A program made the position numbers and the translations under genes. Under the pieces are notes generated by a model. The model worked only from the letters and a program-made list of their open reading frames with translations, had not been told where the DNA came from and did no database searches. From contig OY720344.1 in assembly GCA_963082975.1 (NCBI GenBank), forward strand, positions 29,609,172 to 29,673,171: a DNA stretch of 64,000 bases. The letters are read 5' to 3'. This document shows, piece by piece, positions 23,668 to 36,845 of this stretch (its first letter is position 1; each line of letters opens with the position of its first letter). The stretch is from Labia minor. Lineage: Eukaryota; Arthropoda; Insecta; Dermaptera; Spongiphoridae.

Positions 23668-25132
23668 AAAAGCTACAGAAACAAGAAGTGTAAGTAAAAT
23701 TTTTTATAGCAATGATCTGATTTGGAAAAGCAAAATCTAAATTATTATCATATGAAAATTGAAGCATATTTGAAGAATCTTCTCTTATATTTAAATTTGT
23801 TTTCCGAAAAATCTTAATCTCATCAAACAATTGTGCTGGTCATTTAAGGAAATTTGCAAATCATTTCAATACTTTTTTTAAATGACACCATCTGTACTAC
23901 AAATAATAGTAAAGTTTGTTAAAAAAAATTAAATTTTTCCTCATGTTAGGATAATAAATTAAATATTATGGAATTAAAGAGTGTAATTATAATTGTTAAT
24001 AAAAATGAAAGTTTAAATTTGATATGTGGATTATCTGTTGGTTCATTTCTTGCTTCATAATTGAACGTTTTTTTGTCTTCAAATGAATTTATCTTTAAAT
24101 TCGGGGAAAAATGTCTAATTCAGCTAAATCTATCTTGTCGGTCAACTGCCGACAAAAATAGAATCTTCATATTGCTCTATCTTACTATACTTCAATTTAC
24201 ACAATGTCTACAACTATTTTCATTTTTATTTAAATATTTGTAAATTTTGGCGAATTATACGGGAGCTCTTTGCTTACATTTTGATTAGAGGGGGCCTATG
24301 AACCATTTTTTGTAATTTTTTGATAATTATTTTATAATTATTTTTTCAAATTCTCAACTCATCATTTTATAACCCCCTGATTTTTTCGGCCTTATATTTT
24401 TCCCATTTTTGTCACTAGACAATATGATCACCCTAAGTATAGGTATATTTTATCAATAGTATAAATTTGGTGAATTTATTATACAAATTGTAAACCCATA
24501 ATTTATATATTATTTTTGGAAATATTTTTTTAATAACTAAGAATTGGAAAAATAAATTTTCTCCCATGAAATAAAAGAAGTATTATATTATCAACAGCCT
24601 CATCATATTTCTCAGTATTTCTTATGTAAAATGAGCCCTCTCTTTAAGATTGCTTAAAGGTTTAATTAAATTCAAATATTTTATGATTTCTTTGAAGTCT
24701 TCTATAATATAATATCTTTCATTTTAGATCGTTAAATAATATACATATATATCATATTTAATTAAGGGTATTTAATCTAATTGTATAATTACTTAGAAAT
24801 TTATAATATATATATATATATATATATATTAAAGAATATTTTGAGATTTTGGACCACTTTCTGGAGATAATAATCTTCTGGAATATCTAATTAAGAATTT
24901 TTATTAATGAAATAATTTTAAGTCCAAAACAATTGTTCACTTTATTAATATACTTGATATACGAGTAATTTATTAATTAATATTATTTTACTTTTAAAAT
25001 TCTTGTATATTAATTTAATAATTTTAGATTTAATTGTCAGAGATAAGGATTAATGAGAACTAATATATATATATTTATATACTTATTAAAAATGTAATCA
25101 TAAAAAATATTTGTGGAAATTTAATGTATACC
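23668..25132. other. GPCR intron, AT-rich with possible hAT remnant
   Basis: 24240-24440 ends GATCACCCTAAG, like the GGTCACCCTA terminus of the hAT MITE at 46139-46318, but no left end was found. (AT)n near 24806-24830. The frames at 23546-23830 (minus) and 24061-24243 (plus) show no family resemblance. Confidence 0.4.
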
Positions 25133-25260
25133 GCCTAGACATGTCAAACTCATATGATATTACGGGTCACATGATTTATTCTGATTTAATTTGAAGGCTA
25201 TACAATCGATCGATTTTGAATTGATTTGAGGGCCGTATGTTTGCAATGTTCAAAAAAATG
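25133..25260. repeat. hAT-derived fragment
   Basis: Contains ACATGTCAAACTCAT, GGGTCACATGATTTATT and TTGATTTGAGGGCCGTATG, phrases typical of degraded hAT elements (a '...GTCAAACTC ... GGGCCGC' end). No termini or target duplication visible. Confidence 0.5.
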
Positions 25261-26511
25261 AATAAAAAGATTTTTTTTATGTATTATGTATATGCTATTT
25301 ATTATACTTAATGTCATTCTCATTAATATAAGTATTAGTATACAAACATTTATCTTTAAAACGGTCCTTTTTAAAATAGAAATTATATTTAATAAATTAT
25401 TTATTAATAGTTTCTCTCTCTCTATATATGCAGAAATATTAGAATTGATTTTAAAAAGTAAATTATCAATAAATAATTAAAATTATTTCAAATGGAAATT
25501 GAAAGAATTTAACTTTTACCCAAATTTTAACCATTTTTAAATTAATATATTCTAGTTAATTTTAAATTTTAAAATTTTGTTCACTTTTTCAATTTATAAA
25601 CAATATTAAAATTAAATTAAAATTAAACTAAACTGAACACTAATAAAAAAAATTTAAATTTAATTAAATTTATTTTTAAAAATATTATTCAAACATTTCC
25701 GAGTGTTTACATACACATATTCCTCTACTTCTTTGAAATTTAAATAAAATTACAAATCAACAATTCGCCTTTACTCACGAAAATTTTAAATGTTTCAATA
25801 ATCGAGAATTATAATCATTAGGTGAAAATAAATAATTTTTTTTTTCAAAAATTTTTTATTTTGTGTCCTTTTATATTACTATGATTAATCTATTTTTTTA
25901 TTATCTTGATTTTATAGAGATGTTTACAAACAAATTTCAATTACTCAACATTTTGCATTAGCTGGTTGATCTCTTGACACCAGGTGTGATCCCAGTTTGA
26001 CATTTCTTGTTTACCTTTATATATATTTGATATTTTATTTTGAAGTTTTTTTCTATTGACTTTATTTTTTTCTCCATTTATTATAAGATAAAAGAACGAG
26101 TCTGACTTCCACTGTAAATCGAGTGGATCGTAATTGTCTTTAATATATCAGTAAGATGTAATCTCGGAATTTATTTATTTATTTATTCATTCATTTTTAT
26201 TCTTTGTCAATTTATTAGTGTAAATAGTATTTTTACATTTAATTAAACATTTATATTTACCCATTTAAAGGTCGTACAAAAGTGAAAATGATCAATATGT
26301 ATTCCATGAAGTAAGTGAATTAATATTAATAAAAAATGTCATACATTTTATTATTAAAAATAGTTGCTCACATTATTATAAGAAATTTCGCAAAAAAAAA
26401 TAAAACGACGATTAATTTATTGATATTAAAAGAAAATATCAATGGAGCTGAAAAATGCTGACAGGTTTCAAATAAAAAAATGAATAATAAAAGAGAATTG
26501 ATAATACTTAC
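25261..26511. other. GPCR intron, AT-rich
   Basis: Nothing recognised. It ends at the GTAAGT donor of exon 26512-26606 (minus strand). Confidence 0.45.
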
Positions 26512-26606
26512 ATGCAAATGAATAACCCTCGCATATACTCCTGCATGTCATCAACAAGATTAACCACACAAATTCCTAACCCTTTTAGTTTTTCATGTAG
26601 TAGAGC
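26512..26606 (-). CDS. GPCR exon: ECL2 and start of TM5
   Basis: Second of the chained exons; 95 bp, about 32 residues. The acceptor TTTTTTTATTACAG precedes 26606 and a perfect GTAAGT donor follows 26512. It starts in phase 0 after exon 48449-48628 and ends with AT, completed to Met by the next exon. It encodes ALLHEKLKGLGICVVNLVDD followed by MQEYMRGLFIC. The Cys in GICVVNL is in the expected place for the conserved ECL2-TM3 disulfide, and the acidic stretch VDDMQE before TM5 may face a peptide ligand (inference). Short and less diagnostic alone, but both junctions fit the neighbouring exons. Confidence 0.85.
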
Positions 26607-27299
26607 CTGTAATAAAAAAAATAAATTTAATTAATTAATATAAAAATATGTGGAAGTGATTACAAATTTTTCAAGTTTTTATCATTAATTTTAATGAATG
26701 TAATAAATCAAATCCATATTTTTGGGGGGAATTTAATTAATTAAATTAAAATATGAAAATATATTCTATATTTTTAAATTACTTATTATAATACAAGTTT
26801 TAATATTTATTTACATCAAAAGTATGTATAATCTAATTATTATGTATACTAAGTTGATGGTATTAATTGTTTTATTTATTTAAATTTATTACAAAATTAA
26901 ATAATTTTTTATATTTTTATAAAATGAATTTTAAAAAAAATATAATTAAATATTTATTTTACTATTATATATTTTTTTGTTACATTATATATTATATCCA
27001 AATCAAAATTATTTTTTTTTTATTTTTAATAGTTGAAATTTTATAATTATCGTATTATTTATGGCAGTTCGTCGTATGAATAAAGAGAGGGAAAATGAGC
27101 TCGGTAATATTTTATTAATATATATGTATATATATAAATAATAGTAATATTAATAATAACAATAATAAAGATAGTATTAAGGAATCCTCACAAAAAAATT
27201 TTACAATTAAAGTACTATATCCAAACTATTTTCGTTTACCATGAAAATATTCAATAATTTATTTTATTCTTTTATTTTATTCGTTCGGGGGACCATTAA
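26607..27299. other. GPCR intron, AT-rich, with a small plus-strand coding-like patch
   Basis: At 27061-27104 the plus strand reads MAVRRMNKERENELG and then GTAATA. This could be a tiny exon but cannot be linked to anything, so it is not called. Confidence 0.3.
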
Positions 27300-27430
27300 A
27301 TTCATTTTATTCGTTTGTTATTCCTGGTATCCAAAGGGTTGGCAGGAGAATTACAAAGCACATTATAGATTGAGCCCTTGGCCTTGGCATAGAACATTTA
27401 TCTTAGTTAACCAGTTGTAGTTACCCTTCT
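27300..27430. other. GC-richer island, unexplained
   Basis: Open on both strands. Plus reads CYSWYPKGWQENYKAHYRLS then PWPWHRTFILVNQL and a stop; minus reads MFYAKAKGSIYNVLCNSPAN. It looks protein-derived rather than random, perhaps an old mobile-element fragment. I do not recognise the family. Confidence 0.3.
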
Positions 27431-29599
27431 TGTTTCATTTCTAGTAATAAATCAACATTCTTACTGTTTTTGTAATTAATATTTTTTAATCGTTCTAATA
27501 TAGCTAATATAATTTATTAATATTTAATAATAATTATAAAATATACCAAACAAACATGTTTCTTAAATAAAAATTAAATAAAAAGTCGGTCCTAATTATT
27601 TTATATTTTATTATCTTTTAATTTTTAAACGATTGGTTTAATGAGCAGCAAATTTTTCTTATCATTACTTATCACTTGTTTCGTACGAAATAAATTTAAT
27701 AATCATTTTTTTTTTTTTTTGTAAAATCATTCATAGTAATTAAGCTAGAAAAAAAATTATTTAACTGATAAACATTTTTATTGAGAATAAAATTAATTTA
27801 AAAAGAATTCCAATGTGGATAAAAGAAAGCTTCTGGCTGTGATGGATTCTATTTAGAAAATTCTATTGGTAGGTAAGGAGAGAGGAAGGAAAAGAAATAA
27901 CATAGAAAATAAATTGAATTTGATGTGATACTTCTTTCTTTTAAAAACTTCTAATTTTAAACTGTTAATTGATAGCGATCTATTGATAATTATTAATTTC
28001 CTAAATCATTAATTATTAATTTTTATATATAATATAGATTAACAAGTTCAAAGGCATAGCTTCGTAATGAAAGTTACGAAATAAAAAAATAAAAGATAAT
28101 CTTTAAAATTAAAAAATAATATTTTATAGATTTTAGATTTATAGAGATTAAGATTATCATTCTATCATAAAATTTTTATTTATCTTTAAAGAGATGATGA
28201 ACAATAAACTGATGCTGTTATTATATTTATTTATCTATTATTATAGGCATATTCATTATATATATTTTTATTACATTTTATTTTTTTTTAAATTATAAAT
28301 ATTTTTATATATATTTAATATCATTTTAATGAAAAAATTCATTTAAAGTCTTGTTTAATCAAAAAATTTCAAAAATTATTAAAACAGAAAGTAACTTAAA
28401 AATAAACATTGTATATATAGAATTATAATTAAATATCAATTATAAATTAATTTCCCAAAATTCTAATAAATAAATTGAATATAAACCTATTATTTTTTCA
28501 TTTCTTATAAAAGTCAGATTAAATGTACAGAAACATTTTCTAATTAAAAATTATTTTAATTAACTTTAGTAACAAAAACATTGGCCATTATTTTCAAATA
28601 ACGAACAAAATATATTGTAAATATTACAATCATAAATTAAAAAGTTTTTAATAACTTGTTTATACTTTAATAAAAAAAAATGATTGATCCGAGTTTGTTT
28701 AAGTTATCATTAAATATGAAATCAATGAAAGAGAGACAATTGAAGGGAAATTGGAATCTCACAACACAAAAAGTTAGTTTGATACTTTCTGGAGAGAATT
28801 TCACGAAAAACCCTTAATTAAAATAATCATCAAAGATGCCACTCTGTGAAAAGTTTAAACGATGTACACAAATAATATACTAATCAGCTTTAATGTTGTC
28901 TAAATTTTTTAATTATTTTTTTTATAAAAAATATTTTGTTAGTATTTTTATATAATAATTTATTATATAAATTGATTTAAAATTCATTAATTAATAATTT
29001 ATGACTTTAAACATTTATTTATTTATTATTTTTTTCTAAATTTCAATTTTTATTTTAAGTTTTTAAATCACAGTTAGATCAATTGAATTTCAAATAAAGA
29101 TAATGAAAGGAATTAAAAAAAATATTTTTTTTATTTGATTATAAATTCAATTCTCATTAAATTATTAAATTTATTGAATATGCAATTATAAAATAATTAC
29201 AATATAAAATTATTCGTAAATAAGATTATATTGAATTTGTTTAATTACCAATTTATATCATTACAATACGAGTTTCATTTTCAAAATTGGGTTTATCTAT
29301 TTGTATCATATTCTCAAATCATTTTAATTAATTAATATCTTGTAAGTAAAATGAAATATATTAAGAAGATATACTGTTGAAATGTTTAAAACAATTTATT
29401 ATATGGAATATGATATTTATGAGGAATATGATACATAATTAAAGATTATTCATTTATAGGAAAATAAAAAAAATTATTCAGTTAATTATTAATTTAATAA
29501 TATCTTTAAAATGTTGTCTTTTCAACTGATTCGTACACAAATCAAAACTAAGTGATGAGAGAGAACATGTTATTTTAAGAAACTTTATATATATATATA
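27431..29599. other. GPCR intron, AT-rich
   Basis: Long AT-rich stretch with T runs near 27706-27720. No exon, element end or RNA gene recognised. Confidence 0.45.
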
Positions 29600-29960
29600 T
29601 AATATGAAAGTAGTGCTCTTTTACAATCTAATTATGTTTCTTGTCATCACTTTGCAACCATTTAATTAATATAATTTTTGCTCTGTGTGATAGGGAGGGG
29701 GAAGGTAGAACAACAACCTTCTGCCTCTTTCTTCCTTGATGGCTACGACCATGCTTTTAGACATAATTAATTTAAGAGGGGATATATATTTTGTCTTTGG
29801 GTAAAGCCTGGACGTTATCTGGAGTAGTTTTTGACAGACACGAGGAGAATGGAAGGATAGACTGGAGGAGTGCTGAGGGATGTATGAGGATTCGACTACG
29901 CTTCTGATTAAAGATAGAATGTGGTTGAATTTAAAGAGGGAGTCTTGATCGAGAGATTCA
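29600..29960. other. GC-richer island, unexplained
   Basis: Composition closer to balanced than its neighbours (for example GATAGGGAGGGGGAAGGTAG, GGCTACGACCATGCTTTTAG and GACACGAGGAGAATGGAAGG). No open frame with family resemblance and no repeat termini found. Candidate conserved noncoding sequence or an unrecognised exon. Confidence 0.3.
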
Positions 29961-30306
29961 ATTTCTTTAAGTAGATATGTTTTGTCATTCTAATATAAAC
30001 TATTAGAATATTGTAAAGAAATCTTTATATTAACGACCCATGGCTTTATTATTCACTGAAAATAAAACACAAATTCTTTTACAATTTTTTCATATAAATT
30101 TCTCATAAATTTACCTTCATTAATTATAATTAATTATTACTAAAAGCCGCCTGAGGACCTTATCTGGGCGGATTATAATTTTATTATAAATTTTATAAAA
30201 TATACGTATTAATGCAGATGCAATATATATAATGCCACTATTTCAACTTTTTTTTAATCTGTATTATTAAGTAAATTTTGTTTTTGTTGTTACATTTATA
30301 CATTGT

Positions 30307-30823
30307 GCGAGGCTAAGTCAATAGATCCATGACTTTTTGAATTTTCCGTCTCAAACGAAATCGCAACACTGCTCCTGTCAGCAGGCAAATATCAGCTAAC
30401 CCTGTCAAAATTTGACCCAGCTGGATCTTTTTGTTTGACATCAATTATTAATAGCAGACACTATATTATGATTTGTGAAGAAAATGGAAAAAAGTCCATT
30501 AAATTCCATGAATTTGGATACGAATTGCTCTCTCATCCGCCCTATTCTCCGGATTTAGTCCCGAGTGACTATTTCTTGTTTTTAAACCTGAAGAATTGGC
30601 TCGGTGGAATGAGATTTGACTCCAACGATGAAATCATCTCACAAACAAATCAATTTTGATATCCTTGACAATCCTGTTTTTTAAAAGCGATAATAAATTT
30701 GGAGAAAGTATTTGGAGGAAGTATATAGTGCTCAAAGGAGACTACGTTGAAAAATAAAATAATTATTTTTCCAAAAACCTGTGTTTGATTCAAAAAGTTA
30801 CGGACTTATTGAACTGTTCTCGC
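30307..30823 (+). mobile_element. Internally deleted mariner (about 517 bp)
   Basis: Bounded by GCGAGGCTAAGTCAATAGAT and, inverted, GCGAGAACAGTTCAATAAGT, which share the track up to ACTTTTTGAAT. The 3' half encodes the mariner C-terminus: FHEFGYELLSHPPYSPDLVP, SDYFLFLNLKNWLGGMRFDS, then a degenerate tail. The third catalytic Asp (SPDL...SDY) is present; the first and second Asp regions are deleted. The ends match the C-terminal style of the fragment at 57540-57752. Confidence 0.88.
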
Positions 30824-30834
30824 ATATATATGTA

Positions 30835-30835
<1 letters not shown>

Positions 30836-30865
<30 letters not shown>

Positions 30866-30886
30866 ATATATATATATATATATATA
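30836..30886. repeat. (TATC)n and (TA)n microsatellite
   Basis: About seven TATC units grading into a TA run, between the mariner and the Helitron start. The Helitron 5' TC is placed inside it and is therefore approximate. Confidence 0.9.
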
Positions 30887-31684
30887 AAAGGCAATGTCTG
30901 TGTGTCTGTGTGTGTGTCTGTCAAATACTCAAAAACTACCCGTCCGATTACGGTGAAACTTTCAGGGATTGTTGTGGGCATCCCAGGGAAGGTTTTAGTG
31001 TAGTTAAATCCAAAATTGATTTATCCAAAATTAATTTAATTAGTAATATTTTGGTAAAAGTCTGTAGCGTCACAAAACTATCGACAGATGGCGCTACATA
31101 AAAACTTAAACATTCAAATATTTTTAATTTTTTTTAAACTGTCAAAAATAACATACCCATAATAACAGTTGTAATAAAAATAGAAATATAAATCACAATG
31201 TAAGTAAAATATTGAATCGTTTTATTTATATTGTTTCAATTATTGTTTGAATATTTATTAAATTTATATATAGATTTATTAATTATAATAATTCCATTTA
31301 CTTTCTTCAAATTTTTTTAATTTTTTATTTAAAAGTATATTCAGCATTGAAATTGCCATTAAATATGCAGGTAATTGGAACTCCAACATGTAATATTAGC
31401 AAATATTCTGGGATGGGAAAAATACTAAGATCATGTCAGGTCCTATTAAATATTTTGAATTTTATTTTGAATCATACAATGGTAATAAAATATTGTAGGT
31501 AGACTTTTGAGACAAACAATAAAAATCTCTATAAAATAAGAGACTATACTTATTCCGAAAACTGTTAATTAAAATGTAATAACTATTAACAATTAATAAA
31601 GTAGAAATAATTTTCGAACAAATAAAAATGTAATAATTATTAACAAAAAAAATAAAAAATAAAAATAAATTATTAACAAAATAA

Positions 31685-31818
31685 GTTGACCTGTGGCCAG
31701 ATCCGAACCGACCGACGGTTTGAAGTAAATTAATTTCCAGCTACAGAAACAATTTCAAATAATTTTAATATATCTATTAATGTAATAAAAAAACAGATAT
31801 GGACATAACATAAATATT
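31685..31818 (+). repeat. R1 5' fragment inside Helitron copy 1
   Basis: Starts GTTGACCTGTGGCCAGATCC and follows R1 for about 130 bp, then switches abruptly to the LINE tail. The right end of R1 is missing. Confidence 0.88.
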
Positions 31819-31829
31819 TAGAGCCACAA

Positions 31830-32020
31830 ATATTGGGAAACATCCGGTGGAAGACCAAAGATCAAGGTGGGTGGACAATGAAGGAAGGGACATGGGAGAG
31901 ATGGGACAGGGTAGGAATTGGTTGTAGCTCAGGATAGGGACTCTTAGAGAAAAGTGGATGCTGCGGCTAAGAACTTTCGAAAACTGTATAGACACAGAGT
32001 TAGATAAATATAACATATAC
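31830..32020 (+). mobile_element. Captured LINE 3' tail in Helitron copy 1
   Basis: Decayed C-terminal end of a LINE reverse transcriptase ORF: GGRPKIKVGGQ, then TG-rich frames matching the ...RPRxRWVDNxxRD... / ...AQDRD... / ...AAKNFR... tail, closing at TAGATAAATATAACA. The same segment is in 46340-46720 and 56640-57020. Confidence 0.8.
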
Positions 32021-32206
32021 AATAATAATATATAATTAATTTACTGATTAAATTAAAATATATATTTTCTAAGAAAACAAATATATGTCTTATCTACTTA
32101 TACTGATTGAAACAAAATGGATGAAAACCTTTTACATACAGACTTTCAACCAAATACTATGTATCACTCGGTGGTACAGGGGGCGGAGCCCCCGTCTAGG
32201 TGTAAA

Positions 32207-32236
32207 GAGCGCCTGGAAGGCGCTCGGAGCAGCTAG
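32207..32236 (+). other. Helitron 3' hairpin and CTAG terminus, copy 1
   Basis: Stem GAGCGCC (32207-32213) and GGCGCTC (32219-32225), 7-nt gap, CTAG 32233-32236, then T. Identical in layout to 46912-46939 and the copy ending at 57222. Confidence 0.9.
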
Positions 32237-32237
32237 T

Positions 32238-33671
32238 ATATATATATATAGACTTATAGACAATTGATTAATTATTAATTGATTTCAAATTGAAAATACT
32301 TTTGCAGAATTAGTTTTTAATTTAACTTTGTTACTTATATATTTTACTCTGTTTTTTTATAGTTTTTACTTTTCCTTTCTCCAAACACCTTCTCTATATC
32401 AAAATAAATTACCAAATTAATTAAACTTTCACAGACCAATCACCACCCTTTTGGCCTGAACGATACTCGAATAACGTCAATTAAATCCCAAGACTCTCTA
32501 CATAGAAAGTGATAGTAATCCACTTACCATACATTCACTCTTAAATATCGATTAAATAATATTATTAAACTCATACTACTTCCCTTCACAGCTTGTATAC
32601 CGATAAAAGCAATATTTTCATCCCCAATCTACATAGATTTTCAAGTTTTTTTTTTCCCCAACCAACGTTTGATCAAATTGGGTAAAAAAAGTATTATTTT
32701 CCTATATATCTTTAACTATATATCAAAGACTTATCCATCTATCTTTTGAAAATTTTCACATTTTTGAACTAGCTCTATTTGCTTTTTATCTTTTCTAATT
32801 CTTAGAAAATAATCAAATTTTCCCAAATAAATTTATACATAATCTTATAAAGTATATTTATAAATTAATTGATTTAAAAGATAATAATTTTTATTAAAAT
32901 TTTTATTAATAACATTCTAGCAATATTATTAAATTATTTCATATGAAAATAATTAAATTATTTAAATACTGATGAAAACGAAATTAAATTAAAACTAAAT
33001 TACAAATACTATAAATTATTATAACTTAATTATATCAACCATTTGAAATTAGAAAATGATAAAAATTTAAATTTTATTTTTCAATGAAGGTCAATTGAAT
33101 ATTTATTTACTATTAAACTATTAAAAGGATCTAGAATATTTTAAATATTATAAATGCATTCGTGTGCAAAGCTTACTAATAAGGATAATTTGTAATAATT
33201 ACTACTCACATGTTTCATTAAGCTATTTCATCCTTATTAGATATGACACAATGAAGGGTTTCAAATGTCTGCTTGTCAAATTTTCATATTCTGTTTTAAC
33301 CTAGAAACCCTTGGATTAATTTTACATATAATAATAGGGCAGAAATAGAATCTTTCAAAGATACACACTGATTACAGTGCATCAAAAGTGAGGATTGAAA
33401 TTAGTAATCCACCCTTTTCAAACACACTCTATGTAATATTAGGATCTATATCTATACAATTATTGTTAAAATTATAAATAATATGTCGAGAAGGGAATAT
33501 AATAATAATAAATATATATATTAAATTGGAAAAAAATAAAAAAAATATTTTTTTCTAATTTTATTTAACTTTCATTAGAGACAAATGAAATCCTATAAAT
33601 AAGAAAATTTATGTATAAGTAGCCATTTTTAGAAAATAAGGTATGTATATATATACATTACATAACATAAC
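32238..33671. other. GPCR intron, AT-rich
   Basis: 32380-32560 is slightly C-richer. No exon or element recognised. Confidence 0.4.
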
Positions 33672-33735
33672 ATCTATTAAAGTTGAAATCTACCCACCCC
33701 ACGATCTATTAAAGTTGAAATCTACTCACCCCACG
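33672..33735. repeat. 32-bp tandem duplication
   Basis: Two units, 33672-33703 and 33704-33735 (ATCTATTAAAGTTGAAATCT then AC(C/T)CACCCCACG), differing at one base. Confidence 0.95.
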
Positions 33736-34485
33736 ATTAAAACAAATATTGCCATGTAACCATTGATAAAAGAAAAACCATAATAGATATGCATATAATT
33801 TTTCACACTTTTGAAAAATTATCTATAAATTTCATTAATATTAATATGAAATTAAAAAAAAAAGATATTGATAATTTTAAAAGAATCGTTTATAAGAACC
33901 ATTTCGTAATTTATATCAAAATCAAACTAAGTTTATTTCGCAATGAAATATAGGACATTTTTTTTAATGAGAAGAGATAGAATTCTCTCTTAGTTTTTGT
34001 TGATTGCTAAACAAAGATAAGTTCCTAAAGTTTACCCAGAGCAGAGTGTTACTGCTTGTACATTGTCATGTAACAATATTTAAACCCAAGTTAATATATG
34101 ATTACGGATTCTGCTTACTTTGTTTAATGTTTAACAAAGGTCGTTTGGGAGAAGTGGAAATGCTGCTAGCATTGTTTAGACATATATTCATACAACACAT
34201 TCTTCAATGACGCCTTCAAAATCACCCTTTGAGTCTTTCAAAGCTCTCAGCAAAACTTCAAAGAAATCTTTTTTTTCTATTTGTCAACGTCCGCTTTTAA
34301 ATGACTTTATTATAATTTAAATAAAAACTGTTAACAGGAAATGATTTCTTATTTTAAATTAAAAGTATAAATACGGTTGATGTTTAATTAAATAATAAAA
34401 ACAAATAGTTCTATAAAATATTAGGTGCTTGCATATATTCTGATCATTTTTTTCACTTTAAAAAGAAATTTCATCAGAAAGATTG
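33736..34485. other. GPCR intron, moderately AT-rich
   Basis: 34004-34210 is open on the plus strand (68 codons) but shows no recognisable family. It could be an unidentified mobile-element piece. Confidence 0.35.
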
Positions 34486-34489
34486 GTAC

Positions 34490-35256
34490 AATATATATTA
34501 ATCAAAATATTTTTCATCATATTCTACAACTTTTACCCCTCTTTCTTGCAACAGGGCGATACCGTGTCAAAAGAACTATGTTGGTTTGGCAGCGATCCAA
34601 CCATCGATCCATTCTCCCACTTCTTCAGTATTTGTTCCAACCAAGCCATGGTGCATTGATTTGAACAAGTGGTAATCAGAAGGCGCTATATCTGGTGAGT
34701 ACGCTGTGTGCAGCAGAACTTCCCATTCAAGCTGTAAAAGTGTATCCTACACAACTTTTGCAACGTATGGCTGAACGTTGTTCTTCAAGAGAATGACTTT
34801 GGTAGACATCTGAAGTTACAGTTTCATTAGGTTACACCTTGCTGATCCCACATATACACAACAAGACTTTATGACCATAAATATTCCGCTTCGGTGTCGA
34901 TGTGGATGGCACTCTTGGACCATGGCATTTTGCGCTTGACGTAATAGATCCACTTTTCATCGACTGTCACAATACGCCTCAAAAAACTCTTTTTTGAAAC
35001 CGCGATGTTGAAACGGTTCAAAATGGCATTTTCAGACAATTCATGTGGTAGCTATTTTTTTCTTTTTGTGAACTTTCCCATTGCATGAAAACGTCTCGAA
35101 TCAGTTGATTCATCAACTGCTAAGTTGTCTGAAAGTTCTTTGAGAGTTTGAGTTGGGTTCTCGCACAATAAGACTTGCAATTTATTGTCTTCGAATTTTT
35201 TTGGTTCAATTTTAAGTGTCCCATGATTGGCGTCTATATTCACTGAATAACTCAAT
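34490..35256 (-). mobile_element. Degenerate mariner transposase, near full coding length
   Basis: The minus strand reads an N-terminal piece (EPKKFEDNKLQVLLCENPTQ, TLKELSDNLAVDESTDSRRF, HAMGK), the first catalytic Asp region (RRIVTVDEKWIYYVKRK), frames matching the middle (YMWDQQGV), and the C-terminal WIDGWIA-like region near 34600. Many stops and frame changes interrupt it. The catalytic HDN region is not clear. The family fits the mariner group with VDEKWI. Terminal repeats were not identified. Confidence 0.85.
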
Positions 35257-36845
35257 AATACTAAAGGACTGTTATTGTATGTAGATACATGTCAAAAACA
35301 TCCAATTTAATAGTTAGGATAGTTTATTGGCATTGATATCGCATCTTAAAAAAAATAGCTGATCAAAATGCATACAAGCACTATATTATAGTTACATAAA
35401 ACTTCATATTTCCAAGAGGAGATTTGATAAATTTATTAATTAATAGAAAAAGAAAAAAAAACTTTAAAGAATATTCAAATGGTATATGATATATTAATAC
35501 CAATCGATTGGTAACCTAAAACTATTTGATGGCTTTTAGAAAATATTAATAAAATGTCTCCAGGAGTAACACGAGAATAAATCAATAAAGTTATGTTTCT
35601 TTATTTACCATTATAAATGTTGATTTTTCTTTTTTTTATCAAATCATATCACGTGGCTCTTTAAGATTTAAATTCAGTTTTATCACTTTTATTTTTGTGA
35701 TAGACTCACGTTAAATTAACTATACAACTAATTCTATGTTTTTATACAGATTTTATGCTAAGTTCTTCATGTATATTCAGATATTTTGATTTATTTTTTT
35801 GAATACAAATAAAATTTCTATTATAAAAATTTTATGAAATAACTATCCTGTATTTTTGATATTGAAATTTATGTCGCTAATAACGTTGGTGTATTTGTTA
35901 ATATAAATATTTAAGAGTAGGATTGATTTTCCTTGGTTTATACTGGTGTAAAAATATTTTAAATTTTTATAATATTTATTTAAATCTTAAAAAGATTTTT
36001 TCTTAAGAGAATACTTCTCATTATTAGAATCCTGACTGCTCTCTAAATTAGCGTCTATTGTTATGCATATATATTGTATATATATATGAAAAAAAAGAAT
36101 ATTGATATATTTGTTTTAGTAAAATTGTGAGGGGAAGTACTCAAGCCTAAAAACTCTTTTTAGGAGCTCATTTGTTTATAGTTATATCCATATTATGAAA
36201 AATATTCTATTATATATAAATTATATTTATATCGTTATTTAACAAATAGGTGAAGTTGGTAGTATTGATTAATATTAATATAATTAATTAGAAATTATAT
36301 ATTATATAATTATATATTTATCTAGAATGTGAATAATTGCAGGACTCTTGCCTATTCATTTAATTATAGAATATATATTTATATACAAAAGAAATGGAAG
36401 AGACTTGCCTAAATCCCATTCCCATATCTATCATTTTTAAATATATTTAATTTAATATAGATTTAATTTAGAGAGAGCGTATATTTATCCACTCACACTC
36501 TTACAAAAAAATATTCAATTAAACATTTTATTTAATTTAAAATTGAAAATATATCTCTTGGAGTAAGACATGCTTTAGGTTTTTTGAAAAAAAAATATTG
36601 TAAAATTACTTGTATTATTACATTTTATATTTTATTGAGTTTAATATTAAAATTGTATTTTATTTTTAATTTGTATACTTAAATGACAAAAAGTGGTTTT
36701 ATTGCAACGTCTATTTAGTATTTTATTTTCAATTTAAATATTTTATATTAATATTTATTATATTTTATTAAAATAATTTTATTAGGAATAAAAATATTTA
36801 GATTATATAAATGGATAAATAAAAAAATATATTTTTAGTTTTTTT
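35257..36845. other. GPCR intron, AT-rich
   Basis: AT-rich, with (AT)n near 36065-36090. No feature recognised. Confidence 0.45.

Larger units (their letters stand above)
30861..32236 (+). mobile_element. Helitron with captured LINE tail, copy 1
   Basis: The 5' end is taken as TCTATATATATA at 30861, followed by AAGGCAATGTCTGTGTGTCT and CTCAAAAACTACCCGTCCGA, a typical arthropod Helitron leader. The 3' end has two hairpins, GGGGGC(GGA)GCCCCC at 32179-32193 and GAGCGCC(TGGAA)GGCGCTC at 32207-32225, then GGAGCAG and CTAG at 32233-32236, followed by T. That hairpin plus CTRR, inserted between A and T, is the Helitron signature. The interior carries an R1 start (31685-31818) and a LINE 3' tail (31830-32020). 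No Rep/helicase is present, so it is non-autonomous. Confidence 0.85.

Noticed and set aside
27061-27104. Plus-strand mini-exon MAVRRMNKERENELG before GTAATA
   Set aside because: Phase does not fit the candidate exon at 41354 and no other partner is visible.
30781-31101. 106-codon frame with YLSIYLSIY repeats
   Set aside because: Runs through the mariner end, a TATC/TA microsatellite and the Helitron leader.
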